A DNA stretch of 40,806 bases, from positions 1 to 40,806 of the forward strand of contig NZ_JADGEV010000036.1 of assembly GCF_016744175.1 (NCBI RefSeq). The letters are read 5' to 3'. The notes below the pieces were generated by a model. The model was not told the DNA's origin, made no database searches, and worked only from the letters and a program-made list of their open reading frames with translations. Positions 17,623 through 27,088 of this stretch are shown here, piece by piece; positions within the stretch are counted from its first letter, which is position 1; each line of letters starts with the position of its first letter. The position numbers and the translations under genes are program-made. This stretch comes from Neptunomonas sp. (GTDB taxonomy: Bacteria > Pseudomonadota > Gammaproteobacteria > Pseudomonadales > Balneatricaceae).

Positions 17623-19116
17623 TCAAGCGCCTTTAACTGAAGGTAATTTTGAAACCAACCTAAGAGAAACTGTCAAACCTTCTAGCTGATAGTGTGGTCT
17701 TAAGAAAAATTTCGAGGTGTAATATCCAGGGTTCCCTTCTACCTCTTCTACAACAACCTCAGCCGCAGCCAGTGGCTTACGTGCCTTAGTTTCTTCGGTG
17801 GAATTAGTTGGATCACCGTCAACATAATTCATAATCCATTTTTGCAACCATTTCTGCATGTCATCTTTTTCTTTAAATGAACCAATTTTGTCACGCACAA
17901 TACATTTCAAATAATGTGCAAAGCGACAGCTTGCAAAAAGATAAGGTAACCTAGCCGCAAGGTTCGCATTGGCCGTTGCATCAGGATCATCATATTCAGC
18001 AGGCTTCTGAAGGGATTGCGCACCAATAAAAGCGGCAAAGTCTGAATTCTTTTTATGCACTAGAGGCATATACCCATTTTTTGCTAGCTCTGCCTCTCGT
18101 CTATCGCTTATCGCAATTTCTGTTGGGCATTTCATATCCACACCGCCGTCATCCGTCGGAAATGTGTGAGTTGGCAACCCTTCAACAGCTCCTCCAGATT
18201 CAATGCCACGAATCCTGGAGCACCATCCGTACATCTTGAAGGAGCGATTAATGTTGACCGCCATCGCATAAGCAGAATTTGCCCAAGTGTATTTGCTGTG
18301 ATCTGCTCCTTCGGTGTCCTCTTCAAAGTCGAACTCTTCAACAGGGTCTGTGCTAATTCCGTAAGGAAGGCGAGAAAGAAACCTAGGCATAGCTAGCCCA
18401 AGATAGCGTGCATCTTCAGATTCACGTAAAGACCGCCAACCTGCATACTCTGGGGTTTGAAAAATTTTAGTCAGGTCTCTTGGGTTACTTAGTTCTTGCC
18501 AAGAATCCATCTGCATTAAATTAGGATCTGCAGCAGTAATAAATGGGGAATGGGATGCGGCGGATACTTGAGCAATTTCACCTAATAGCTCTACATCAGG
18601 AGGACTATGGTCAAAATAGTAATCACCTACTAAACAACCATAAGGCTCACCACCAAACTGACCATATTCTTCTTCGTATATTTTTTTAAAAACGGGGCTC
18701 TGATCCCACGCCGTGCCTTTGAATTTTTTCAGTGTTTTACTGAGTTCTTTTTTCGATATGTTCATCACTCTGATTTTTAGCATCTCATCTGATTCAGTAT
18801 TATTGATCAGATAATGTAAGCCACGCCAAGAGCCTTCAAGGTTTTGAAAATCATCGTGATGTAAAATCTGATTAACTTGGTCAGTCAGCTTTTGGTCTAT
18901 CTCGGCGATTAAAGCCTGAATAGTCCCTATGACATCCGAAGAGATAATTGCAGTATCTTTTAACAGCTGCTCGGCAAGTGTATGGACAGCTATTTCTACT
19001 GCTTCTTTAGAGCGCTCGGATTTTGGCTTAAACTCTTTCTTGAGTAGTGAATCAAAGTCGCTCGCTTCAACTACCTCACTTTCTGCCAATGGCGCTTGTG
19101 CTTCAATATCTGCCAT
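17623..19116 (-). CDS. tssC: T6SS sheath large subunit TssC
   Basis: 497 residues. Strong family marks are NLEGSWRGLHYLI, EYGQFGGEPYGCLVGDYYFDHSP, the RFLSRLPYG segment, and FAHYLKCIVRDKIGSF near the C-terminal region. With TssB it forms the contractile sheath around the Hcp tube. The start MADIEAQAPLAESEVVEASDF is about 50 bases after the tssB stop. Length is usual. Confidence 0.97.
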   Translation of the reverse strand: MADIEAQAPLAESEVVEASDFDSLLKKEFKPKSERSKEAVEIAVHTLAEQLLKDTAIISSDVIGTIQALIAEIDQKLTDQVNQILHHDDFQNLEGSWRGLHYLINNTESDEMLKIRVMNISKKELSKTLKKFKGTAWDQSPVFKKIYEEEYGQFGGEPYGCLVGDYYFDHSPPDVELLGEIAQVSAASHSPFITAADPNLMQMDSWQELSNPRDLTKIFQTPEYAGWRSLRESEDARYLGLAMPRFLSRLPYGISTDPVEEFDFEEDTEGADHSKYTWANSAYAMAVNINRSFKMYGWCSRIRGIESGGAVEGLPTHTFPTDDGGVDMKCPTEIAISDRREAELAKNGYMPLVHKKNSDFAAFIGAQSLQKPAEYDDPDATANANLAARLPYLFASCRFAHYLKCIVRDKIGSFKEKDDMQKWLQKWIMNYVDGDPTNSTEETKARKPLAAAEVVVEEVEGNPGYYTSKFFLRPHYQLEGLTVSLRLVSKLPSVKGA

Positions 19117-19164
19117 AACAAATCACTCCTTAATTCAAATCACATAACAATTGGGGTTATTGTT

Positions 19165-19668
19165 TTATTCCTCAGGTGTATTCTTTGTCGTAACGAGAGA
19201 TTGCAACAGCTCAGAGTCATTCATAATTTTACCTATCAACTCTTCTGCGCCCGTTTTACCGTCCATATAAGTAATTAAGTTTGATAGCTGCGTCCTAGCT
19301 TCCAATAACTCTTTGAGCCCATCCACTTTTCGAGCGACGGCTGCTGGTGAAAAGTCATCCATGCTGTCAAAACTGATATCAACACTTAAGTTCCCCTCAC
19401 CCGTCAACGTATTGGGAACTTGAAAAGCGACACGCGGTTTAATCGCTTTAAGACGGTCATCAAAATTATCCACATCGATCTCAAGCGCATCTCGATCAGC
19501 AACAGGAGCTAAAGGCTCTGCCGGTTTACCTGATAAATCTGACATAACCCCCATAACAAAGGGTAATTGAATTTTTTTCTCTGCCCCATATAGCTCAACT
19601 TCATACTCAATTTGCACACGAGGAGCTCGGTTGCGTGCTATGAATTTTTGACTGCTTGCCTTAGCCAT
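19165..19668 (-). CDS. tssB: T6SS sheath small subunit TssB
   Basis: 167 residues beginning MAKASSQKFIARNRAPRVQIEYEVELYG; also LPFVMGVMSDLSG, FDDRLKAIKPRVAFQVPNTL and DDFSPAAVARKV, all TssB (VipA) marks. The ATG at 19668 is preferred over the in-frame GTG directly before it, with GAGG 8 nt upstream. It partners with the TssC encoded next. Confidence 0.96.
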   Translation of the reverse strand: MAKASSQKFIARNRAPRVQIEYEVELYGAEKKIQLPFVMGVMSDLSGKPAEPLAPVADRDALEIDVDNFDDRLKAIKPRVAFQVPNTLTGEGNLSVDISFDSMDDFSPAAVARKVDGLKELLEARTQLSNLITYMDGKTGAEELIGKIMNDSELLQSLVTTKNTPEE

Positions 19669-19716
19669 CACAATTACCTCTTAACTATTCAGACTGTTGG
19701 TATAAAGACACTCTTT

Positions 19717-20763
19717 TTATGAGTCGTCACTAGGGTTACCTCCAATACTCTGAGCTTGCTTTAGCCCATCAGGCGCCATATCTTTAAGAATTTCCATAAA
19801 CCCCAGCGTTGATAAACGTTTAGCTCTTTGCATAAAAAGTGGGATTGGGCTAGAAGGCTCATGCCTTGTAAAGTAATCACTGATTCGATCCATCATCATC
19901 GCGGCATCTTCTCTTGATCGAATCTCATAGTTAGAAGACTGGTTTCCCGGTCGATTTACAGAAGTAACACCACTTTCTTGGGTTAAATCATCAACTGTAT
20001 CTATTGGCTCATTACGCTCAAGAAGGTACTCATTAACTATCGATGAAGCGTTCTTGATCACGCTATTTAAAGGCGAGAGGTCAGGCGCTTTCTCATTTCC
20101 AATTTGTTCAATTAGTATCTTATCTATACTAATTACACACTCTGATATTTCATTTAGTGTTTCAGAAATTTCTTTTAAATCATCGATTTTACAATCCATA
20201 AATGCAGCATAAATACTATTCATATCGGGAACGTTAGAACCTTTACTAGCATCCTCGGGCGAACTTGTTTTTGCAGCGACCACATCGCGCACTCCAAATT
20301 CACCTATGCCTTTTAAATAAACTAATGGAGCTTCCATTAAACCGTTTAAAATCATATCTCTATCGCACAGAGTTATTAATATATTAACTCTGAACGTAGG
20401 GTCGTAATTATCAAGGGGGTCTAATGCAGGATGTAAACTATCCCAATATTTTTCAAGCAACCCTTTAATAAAGAACAGTGAATTATTAAAACCGGAAAAC
20501 CCATTTATATGTAACTGAGCTCGGGTAAGAAGTAAGGCAAGGCGAAGGTCTTTAGATTTGGATAATAATGAAATTGAATCGAGGTTAACGGTTTTCCAAT
20601 CAGGAGGATCAGCAGCAATAGAGGCATCACCTAGGCTTTGCTCAGCTCGTCCTTCTGCCGCTCTAGCCAGGGCTGAAAACTCTGGTTCATATTCTAAGTC
20701 CTCCCCTGCGGGAGAATCAGAAGTAACCTCTGTTAATAAGCTATCTAAATCTATAGTAGTCAT
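19717..20763 (-). CDS. tssA: T6SS baseplate/tail assembly protein TssA
   Basis: 348 residues starting MTTIDLDSLLTEVTSDSPAGEDLEYEPEF, the ImpA_N signature (SPAGEDLEYD-type), followed by EQSLGDASIAADPPDWKTV and LLEKYWDSLHPALDPLDNYDPTFR. The C-terminus has the short TssA ending (RSREDAAMMMDRISDYFTRHEPSSPIPLFMQRAKRL). The ATG at 20763 has GGAAG about 9 nt upstream; an in-frame TTG two codons earlier is possible. It opens the operon tssA-tssB-tssC-hcp-tagJ-tssE-tssF-tssG-clpV-vgrG. Confidence 0.95.
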   Translation of the reverse strand: MTTIDLDSLLTEVTSDSPAGEDLEYEPEFSALARAAEGRAEQSLGDASIAADPPDWKTVNLDSISLLSKSKDLRLALLLTRAQLHINGFSGFNNSLFFIKGLLEKYWDSLHPALDPLDNYDPTFRVNILITLCDRDMILNGLMEAPLVYLKGIGEFGVRDVVAAKTSSPEDASKGSNVPDMNSIYAAFMDCKIDDLKEISETLNEISECVISIDKILIEQIGNEKAPDLSPLNSVIKNASSIVNEYLLERNEPIDTVDDLTQESGVTSVNRPGNQSSNYEIRSREDAAMMMDRISDYFTRHEPSSPIPLFMQRAKRLSTLGFMEILKDMAPDGLKQAQSIGGNPSDDS

Positions 20764-21201
20764 TATCAATTTCTTCCGGTTACGAAGCTCTAATCACATT
20801 CTAAAATCAAATAGAATGATGACTTGTCCGCAAAATAGAAGGGTATATAAAACTGTTGTACTTACTCAATATAAAAGCAATTTTTAATGCTTAAAGTGCA
20901 AACAGATCTATCAAGCCTTCTTATCCCTGAAAACCAAACCGCACAAGAAAAACTTATCAATTTATGTTTGAAAATCTTATTTAAAAACAACTAATTAAAT
21001 AGTTATTCATAAGTAAATATTCTGCATAAACTTCTATTCCAAAGCCCTTCTAACGTTCAATCTACACCAGACATCAATTAAAAATCAATCCTGAATAATA
21101 AATAAATGAATTTAATGATGAGATGTTCATTAACAACTATTGACGGTTTATCTGATAACTGACAGTTTACTAGGATGAGATAAACAATAAGAAAATTAAT
21201 T
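20764..21201. promoter_or_regulatory. Divergent intergenic region between tssA and the Ser/Thr kinase gene
   Basis: 438 AT-rich bases separate the start of tssA (minus) from the kinase gene (plus), so promoters for both must lie here. A TTGACG hexamer is at 21140-21145 on the kinase side, but I see no well-spaced -10 for it. A short inverted repeat (AACTA...TAGTT) lies near 20990-21005. I looked for a sigma-54 site (TGGCAC-N5-TTGC) on both strands and saw none. No coding sequence is evident. Confidence 0.5.
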
Positions 21202-22650
21202 ATGAGTGAAAACAAAAAAAATGATGAAACTGTTATATTGAATGATAAAACAGTTATAAAACATCAAATTAAAGACATAACAAAACCCTCTATCTCTCCT
21301 AGTTTATTAAAAGAAAATACTGATTTTAATGGAAGAGAAAATCCAACAAACGAATCCATAATTCAGGATAAAACCCCAATAAAATCAAAAAATTCCATTG
21401 GCATAGGATCAACTATAAATAATCGATTTACCATAGATAGATTATTGGGAAAAGGTGGTATGGGTATCGTCTACCGAGCACTTGATATAAGAAAGCAGGA
21501 AGCAAAAGATCGTGATCCTTATGTTGCCATTAAAATTCTCAATGACGAGCTGAAAGACCACCCTCAATTTTTTATAGCCCTACAACGAGAAGCTAGAAAA
21601 TCACAGACACTAGCTCACCCAAACATCATTACCGTTTATGATTTTGATAGAGACGATGAAACAGTTTACATGACCATGGAAATACTCAAAGGTGTTTCAT
21701 TAGAAGATTTCATTAAAAACAACCCTAATGGCGTTAGCATAAAATCTGCATGTAAAATCATACAAGATATCGCACAGGGGTTAAGCTATGCTCACGCCAA
21801 TAAAATCATCCATTCTGATTTAAAGCCTGGAAATATTTTCGTCTCTGATGACGGATCAGCCAAGGTGCTTGACTTCGGTATTGCCCGCGCGATGACAAAC
21901 CTAAGCGACATAGCCAGTGATAAAACGCTCTTTGATGCGGCTCAATTAGGTGGACTAACCCCCACTTATGCCAGTGTTGCAATGTTTGAAGGAAAAGAGC
22001 CCCACCCGAGCGATGATATATATGCATTAGGGCTTATCAGTTATGAACTACTGACGGGAAGGCATCCATATCAACGCAAACCCGCAAGCATAGCCATAAT
22101 AAAGCACAAAAAAGTTACACAAGTTAAAGGACTAAAAAACCATCAATGGAGTGCAATAGCCTCAGCTATTGAGTTAAAAAGAGAAAATAGAAATGCTAAC
22201 GCAGAACAATTTCTCGCAAAATTTAATGGCACTCCTTCTGCAACAAGGAACCTCATTCTTGTCCTGATTTTAACAATAACAATAATTGGCTCAGCTATGC
22301 TTGTTAAAAAGCCAAAAGAAGGGCCTGAAATTCCATTTGCATCTTTACCACAAAAAGTGCAACAAAATGTAGAGCAAGCTTTATATAATGGAAATCAATC
22401 ACTTAAGTTTAATGACTATAATGGAGCACTGCATTATTTCAACTATGCTTACGAACTTCATCCTAAGAATAAAGCATCCGTTGAAGGCTTAAACTTCGTT
22501 GTTGATAAAGTTCTTTTAAATATTAAAAACACACCTGAAACGCATTCTGATGAATCTAATTTAAAACAAGTAAATACTTTGCTGGGATACTCCTCTTTGT
22601 CTAATAATCAAGTACTTAAAAACATTAAGAAAGAATTAGAAGGAGAATAG
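21202..22650 (+). CDS. Transmembrane Ser/Thr protein kinase, T6SS-linked (PpkA-like)
   Basis: 482 residues. The Hanks-type kinase domain spans about 75-340: glycine loop LLGKGGMGIVY (81-91), catalytic Lys in VAIK (Lys111), catalytic loop HSDLKPGN (204-211) and DFG (224-226). The HRD Arg is Ser here, so it is a non-RD kinase. A single membrane helix (about 351-368) follows and then a C-terminal domain of about 110 residues with TPR-like pattern (NGALHYFNYAYELHPKN). The N-terminal 75 residues contain ETVILNDKTVIK, two Thr-Val-Ile blocks that could be phosphorylated and read by an FHA protein. Divergent from tssA, it probably controls T6SS assembly in the manner of PpkA; that role is inferred. 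Confidence 0.88.
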   Translation: MSENKKNDETVILNDKTVIKHQIKDITKPSISPSLLKENTDFNGRENPTNESIIQDKTPIKSKNSIGIGSTINNRFTIDRLLGKGGMGIVYRALDIRKQEAKDRDPYVAIKILNDELKDHPQFFIALQREARKSQTLAHPNIITVYDFDRDDETVYMTMEILKGVSLEDFIKNNPNGVSIKSACKIIQDIAQGLSYAHANKIIHSDLKPGNIFVSDDGSAKVLDFGIARAMTNLSDIASDKTLFDAAQLGGLTPTYASVAMFEGKEPHPSDDIYALGLISYELLTGRHPYQRKPASIAIIKHKKVTQVKGLKNHQWSAIASAIELKRENRNANAEQFLAKFNGTPSATRNLILVLILTITIIGSAMLVKKPKEGPEIPFASLPQKVQQNVEQALYNGNQSLKFNDYNGALHYFNYAYELHPKNKASVEGLNFVVDKVLLNIKNTPETHSDESNLKQVNTLLGYSSLSNNQVLKNIKKELEGE

Positions 22651-22689
22651 TAAAGAAATGAAGGTACGCATAAATTATTGATAAAAACC

Positions 22690-23592
22690 TTAATATCTCC
22701 TATCGATAAAAGCTTGATCTAAGCGCGACAAAATATTTGGCCATTCTGATTCCCAACAACACTTATGCCCGAAGTGTGGATACTTCCATACAGTACCACC
22801 ATGTTTTTTTATAAAAGATTCAGTGATACTTGGAGGTACCACTTTATCCATCATCCCTATGATATGTATGAATAAAATATCACTCCTAGTGTATGCTAGC
22901 TCTATAGGATTAATAGAATGATTTAATGGTAAAAAACCTTTCTCCCTTGCCCAATTTTTAATATCTAAATTCCCAGCAATGGTTACCACCGAAACCACAT
23001 TTGAAAGCCTGTTTGCTAGTAATGTTGCTATCACAGCGCCGCCACTGTATCCAAATAAAACAACCTCACTATCACCAGAAACTTCCCTTACCGCAGCTTC
23101 CATACTATTGAGTACATTTTTAGAATAACGGGCACTTGTCCACATCTCAGAAGTGCAACTCTCTTTTACCGCAAGCCCAAAATAACATGGACGACCCATT
23201 AAAATTGAGTGAGCACTATCAACAACCATTAATCTCAATATCAAAGGATCACTTGAAGTTGGATCACTTGAAATCCACTTTCCCTTAATCCATGGAATGC
23301 CATCTCCGCCGATGTAAATATGGATTTTAGTCTTTTTTTTCATACTGTTATGAAATACTACATGATCATGAATCGATGTTTTAAGTACTTCTTTTTTTAA
23401 CGAATATTTTACAATAGCCGTATCTATTTTATTGTTAAATTGAGTGCATCCATTGATTAGAAGCAGGAGTACAACTATAACCAAAGAAAACAATTTATAA
23501 GAAAACAACACTATTTTAATAACATATCTCCCATAAAATATTCCATAAAGTAATATACGCTTTAGAAAATAGAGAACACCATATAAACTCAA
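22690..23592 (-). CDS. Alpha/beta-hydrolase lipoprotein
   Basis: Up to 300 residues. Nucleophile elbow GYSGG (Ser183 in the longest form), oxyanion-side motif HIYIGGDGIPW (about 91-101), and a late His (HFGHKCC) give a plausible Ser-His catalytic set. A block resembling DPLILRLMVVDSAHSILMGRPC is, as far as I remember, typical of a family of uncharacterised hydrolases. The hydrophobic run ending in LLLLINGC is a lipobox with Cys49, so the mature protein is probably a membrane-anchored lipoprotein. No in-frame ATG precedes the lipobox: the longest start is TTG at 23592, while GTG at 23511 would give a normal-length lipoprotein signal. Convergent to the kinase gene; the substrate is unknown. Confidence 0.75.
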   Translation of the reverse strand: MSLYGVLYFLKRILLYGIFYGRYVIKIVLFSYKLFSLVIVVLLLLINGCTQFNNKIDTAIVKYSLKKEVLKTSIHDHVVFHNSMKKKTKIHIYIGGDGIPWIKGKWISSDPTSSDPLILRLMVVDSAHSILMGRPCYFGLAVKESCTSEMWTSARYSKNVLNSMEAAVREVSGDSEVVLFGYSGGAVIATLLANRLSNVVSVVTIAGNLDIKNWAREKGFLPLNHSINPIELAYTRSDILFIHIIGMMDKVVPPSITESFIKKHGGTVWKYPHFGHKCCWESEWPNILSRLDQAFIDRRY

Positions 23593-23667
23593 TATAAATT
23601 AATAACATAGCTCGCATTATAATCACAGGCACATCGGTTTAATAATAAAACGATAGCATTTGTATAA

Positions 23668-23694
23668 TTGACAAAAAACACATTTAGTGTTTTT
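23668..23694. promoter_or_regulatory. TTGACA box overlapping a perfect inverted repeat
   Basis: In the 139-base gap between the divergent hydrolase and caspase-like genes a consensus -35 hexamer TTGACA (23668-23673) is directly followed by an 8-bp perfect inverted repeat, AAAAACAC-ATTTA-GTGTTTTT (23674-23694). The repeat could be an operator for a promoter reading towards 23732; a good -10 is not obvious. It could alternatively be a weak terminator hairpin. Confidence 0.35.
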
Positions 23695-23731
23695 CTGAAA
23701 TAATGTACAAAACGATGCCAAGGATAGAGTC

Positions 23732-25330
23732 ATGAGTTTAGTACGAGCACTTAAAAAATCGTTCGTTTTACTTATATTTACTTCTATACTTTGTGGCTGT
23801 ATAAATACGCGGCCGACTAATCATCAAACATCTCACCCAAAAATTTCAGACCTTCAAATCATTGATTGCTTACTCCCAGGTCAAGTACGTAGGCTAGGAA
23901 ATAGTACTTACATAACTCCGCGAAGACCAACTAATACAACCGCAGCAGATTGTAGAATACGAGGCGGAGAGTACGTTGAATATGATCGTGCTAACTACAA
24001 GTCTTCTCTTAATGTATGGCTTGCTACCGCACGACAAGGCGATGCAGATGCACAAGTAAACGTGGGTGAAATTTTTGAACGTGGAACAGGCGGTGAGCCG
24101 AACTATAAAGCAGCGGCTATTTGGTATACCAAAGCAGCCAATCAAGGGAATGAACGCGCTCAATTTAATTTAGGGACACTTTATGAGCAAGGCTTAGGCG
24201 TTCCCAAAAATAAATTATTGGCTCTCAATTGGTACCGTAAAGCATGGGGAATGCCTACGGATGACCTGATTTTCCAATCCGCAGCAAAAAAAGAACAGCA
24301 ACTATTAAAAGCTAAGCTACAGAAAAAACTCAATGAAAAATCTTCACAAATAGGCTTACTAAAAAATCAAACTCAATCATTACGAGAAAATTTAAGGCAA
24401 AAGAACAGTGGTACTCAAACAAAGTTAAAACAACTAACGCAATGGATAGCAAAGCTTGAACAAGAAAAAGCGGAAGCTAAAACACAACTAACTGCGTTAC
24501 CCATTTTCCGAGAGCCTCAAGCAGCATCAACCTCTTCCAAACACTCACCAGTGAAACCTCTTTCATTAACGGATGTGAAATTTGGAAAGTACTATGCGCT
24601 AGTAATAGGCAATCAAAACTACACCCAGCTAGAAAGCTTATATTCTCCAAGGCGAGATGCAAAACACGTAGCCACAGTCCTAGAGCGTAAGTACGGTTTT
24701 TCTGTCCAGCTCCTTCTAGATGCAACTAATATCGAAGTCATGCAAGCAATTAATGATCTTAATGGTGTGCTTAGTCGTAATGATAACTTACTTATATTCT
24801 ATGCTGGGCACGGAAGCCGAGTTAAAAATGGCAGCACTGAAGACGGTTATTGGCTCCCCGTAAATGCCAACCCCCCTCCCACAGATACCTTTTGGGTTTC
24901 TAATGAGTTTATTACCCGCCACCTCAGCCGCCTGAGTGCTAAACGTGTCTTAGTTGTTGCTGACTCATGCTATGCAGGATTACTCTCAAATGCGCCCGAC
25001 TATCTTTTCATGGGCGACAAACCAAACTACACCGAAGAGTACTTACGCTATAAATTACAGAAAAAATCTCGACTAATTTTATCCTCCGGTGGAGACAAGC
25101 CCGTGCTTGATAATGCAGGCCAAGGACACTCAATATTTGCAAAAGCATTTCTGGAAGCCCTTGAATCTAATACTAAAATTATTGCGGGGCCTGAACTTTA
25201 CATAAAAATAAGAGACCGTGTGACCGAAGGATCACATGCTTTCGGATATGACCAAGAACCTGTATTTAAAGCAATCAAAGGGGCTGGCCATGAAGTAGGA
25301 GATTTTTTCTTTGTACCCTTAGAGACTTAA
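23732..25330 (+). CDS. Sel1-repeat / caspase-like (peptidase C14) lipoprotein
   Basis: 532 residues. A lipoprotein signal ends in LCGC (Cys23). Two Sel1 repeats lie at about 104-172 (DADAQVNVGEIFERGTGG, ERAQFNLGTLYEQGLGV), followed by a coiled coil at 185-255. The C-terminal caspase-like fold runs about 285-500: YYALVIGNQNY, catalytic His in YAGHGS (His360) and catalytic Cys in VVADSCYAG (Cys413), so both dyad residues are intact. AAGGATAG precedes the ATG. The predicted location is the inner face of the outer membrane or the periplasm. It is 42 bases upstream of the autotransporter-type gene. Family knowledge: bacterial caspase homologues cleave proteins, often after Arg/Lys; the target here is unknown, and the barrel protein next door is an obvious candidate. 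Confidence 0.88.
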   Translation: MSLVRALKKSFVLLIFTSILCGCINTRPTNHQTSHPKISDLQIIDCLLPGQVRRLGNSTYITPRRPTNTTAADCRIRGGEYVEYDRANYKSSLNVWLATARQGDADAQVNVGEIFERGTGGEPNYKAAAIWYTKAANQGNERAQFNLGTLYEQGLGVPKNKLLALNWYRKAWGMPTDDLIFQSAAKKEQQLLKAKLQKKLNEKSSQIGLLKNQTQSLRENLRQKNSGTQTKLKQLTQWIAKLEQEKAEAKTQLTALPIFREPQAASTSSKHSPVKPLSLTDVKFGKYYALVIGNQNYTQLESLYSPRRDAKHVATVLERKYGFSVQLLLDATNIEVMQAINDLNGVLSRNDNLLIFYAGHGSRVKNGSTEDGYWLPVNANPPPTDTFWVSNEFITRHLSRLSAKRVLVVADSCYAGLLSNAPDYLFMGDKPNYTEEYLRYKLQKKSRLILSSGGDKPVLDNAGQGHSIFAKAFLEALESNTKIIAGPELYIKIRDRVTEGSHAFGYDQEPVFKAIKGAGHEVGDFFFVPLET

Positions 25331-25372
25331 TAATTAACACTTGAGCTTGTACAAATAATAAAGGAGCTAGTC

Positions 25373-27088
25373 ATGATTAAGCCTGCTGCACTGTTGTCAT
25401 TAGTTAAGGCAAGTGGCCCATTAAAATATTTCACCTTACTCATACTTTTACAATGCCTTGTCTCCAAAGCATTGCTTGCTGCCTCAATCACCCCAACATC
25501 CTTAGACTTTGGCGAAGTAGTTGTTGGTCAATCGCCCAAACTCATCACTATAAATGTGTTATTCGATTCTACAGACGCGGGCAGCGATCTCTTTATTGGC
25601 TCCCCGAATAGCCCGTTTTTAATTAGTACTAACAACTGCCCTTCATTTGTCAGTACAACAAACGCTAGTTGTGACGTACAAGTTGCTTTTGAGCCAACAG
25701 CCAATGGAAGCTACCCGAGTAGCTTTGATATCAATGTTGGTAATACGGCCACTGAGATCTCTTTGACAGGGACAGCCAGTACAAAATCAACGACAGACTT
25801 AGTAAAAGATGAACTTATAAAATTTTCTAATGGAAACCCCAATATTATTGCGACTAGCGAGGCTATTTCTACTGCATGTGTTAGTGGCAATATAACAGCG
25901 GCATTGCAAAGAGATTGTAATTCACTCGTCCAATCAGCCTTTGATGGTAATGCTGCGACATCTACCGCCTTGGCACAAATCACACCAGAGACAGCAACAA
26001 AAGCTAACCAAACTACACAAAAAGGGGGCGCAACCCAGACAAGTAATATTAATTCACGTATCAGCGCTCTAAGAAATGGAGCTTTTGGTATTTCTCTTAC
26101 CGGCCTTAATCTCCAAACAGAAGACCAAAATATGCCGATCGGCCAACTTGCTCAGACCCCTCTTCGTATGAAAGGCGGCGGAGCTAGTGCTGACGATAGT
26201 ATCTTATTTGGACAAAAATTAGGTGCATTTATAACGGGCACAATATCTACCGGAGAAAAGGAAGAATCAAGCCTAGAATCAGGTTTAGACTTTGACACTT
26301 ATGGTATTACCGCCGGAGTCGATTACCGTATTTCAGATCAATTCTTCTTAGGTATTGCACTGGGATATATGAATACCGATACAAATTTTAACAATAGTAA
26401 AACCGAACTAGATACTAGAGGATATAGCCTAAGCACTTACGGTAGCTATTACACCACCCGCGGCTATTATGTTGATTTTTCAGCAACTTATGGAAAAAAT
26501 AATTTCGATCAAAAGCGCCATATAAGCTACCAACTAGACAATACAGTCAATGTAAACCAAGTTTTTACAGCGGATTATAGCGGCGATGTTTATTCACTCG
26601 TACTGGGTTTAGGCCGCGACTATAACAAAGGAGCTTGGTCTTTCAGCCCGAAAGTAGATTTGGAATATACTCGCGCAAATGCAAACCAAATCACTGAACA
26701 ATCCTCTGCTCCCACTGCTTTAGGAAGTGGTTGGGGTACGCAAATAGAGAGTACAGATCAAAAATGGCTAACCCTTCAAGTGGGCGGAAAGGTTTCATAT
26801 GCGCAGAGTACCAGCTGGGGAGTCCTGATTCCCTATGCCGAACTCGGTTTATTACACGAGTTTAAGCAGGACTCACAAACTATATCTGGAAGCTTTAGCG
26901 GTGATTTTGCTTCCAACCAACTACAAATCACGACTGACAACCCTGATAGAAACTATATGACACTGAGTATAGGTACATCCGTACAACTCAAACATGGGGC
27001 ATCTGGGTTTGTTAGCTATAGTACGCTTTTATCTAATAATGTATGGAGCGAAAACACTATTCGTTTAGGCATGCGCGCAGAGTTTTAG
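25373..27088 (+). CDS. Autotransporter-type outer-membrane beta-barrel protein with HYDIN/ASPM-like Ig domain
   Basis: 571 residues. A long signal peptide ends near ALLA-AS (about 36). Residues 37-130 form a choice-of-anchor-D/HYDIN-like Ig domain (ITPTSLDFGEVVVGQSPKLITINV, CDVQVAFEPTANGSY). A linker with four Cys in total follows, then a C-terminal barrel from about 290 (DFDTYGITAGVDYRISDQFFLGIALGYMNTD) ending in Phe after RLGMRAEF, as expected for Bam-dependent insertion. AAGGAG precedes the ATG by about 7 bases. The passenger region is short compared with classical autotransporters. In an apparent operon with the caspase-like lipoprotein. Confidence 0.88.
   Translation: MIKPAALLSLVKASGPLKYFTLLILLQCLVSKALLAASITPTSLDFGEVVVGQSPKLITINVLFDSTDAGSDLFIGSPNSPFLISTNNCPSFVSTTNASCDVQVAFEPTANGSYPSSFDINVGNTATEISLTGTASTKSTTDLVKDELIKFSNGNPNIIATSEAISTACVSGNITAALQRDCNSLVQSAFDGNAATSTALAQITPETATKANQTTQKGGATQTSNINSRISALRNGAFGISLTGLNLQTEDQNMPIGQLAQTPLRMKGGGASADDSILFGQKLGAFITGTISTGEKEESSLESGLDFDTYGITAGVDYRISDQFFLGIALGYMNTDTNFNNSKTELDTRGYSLSTYGSYYTTRGYYVDFSATYGKNNFDQKRHISYQLDNTVNVNQVFTADYSGDVYSLVLGLGRDYNKGAWSFSPKVDLEYTRANANQITEQSSAPTALGSGWGTQIESTDQKWLTLQVGGKVSYAQSTSWGVLIPYAELGLLHEFKQDSQTISGSFSGDFASNQLQITTDNPDRNYMTLSIGTSVQLKHGASGFVSYSTLLSNNVWSENTIRLGMRAEF

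Noticed and set aside
20764-21201. Sigma-54 promoter for the T6SS operon
   Set aside because: No TGGCAC-N5-TTGC pair at the right spacing was found on either strand in this gap.
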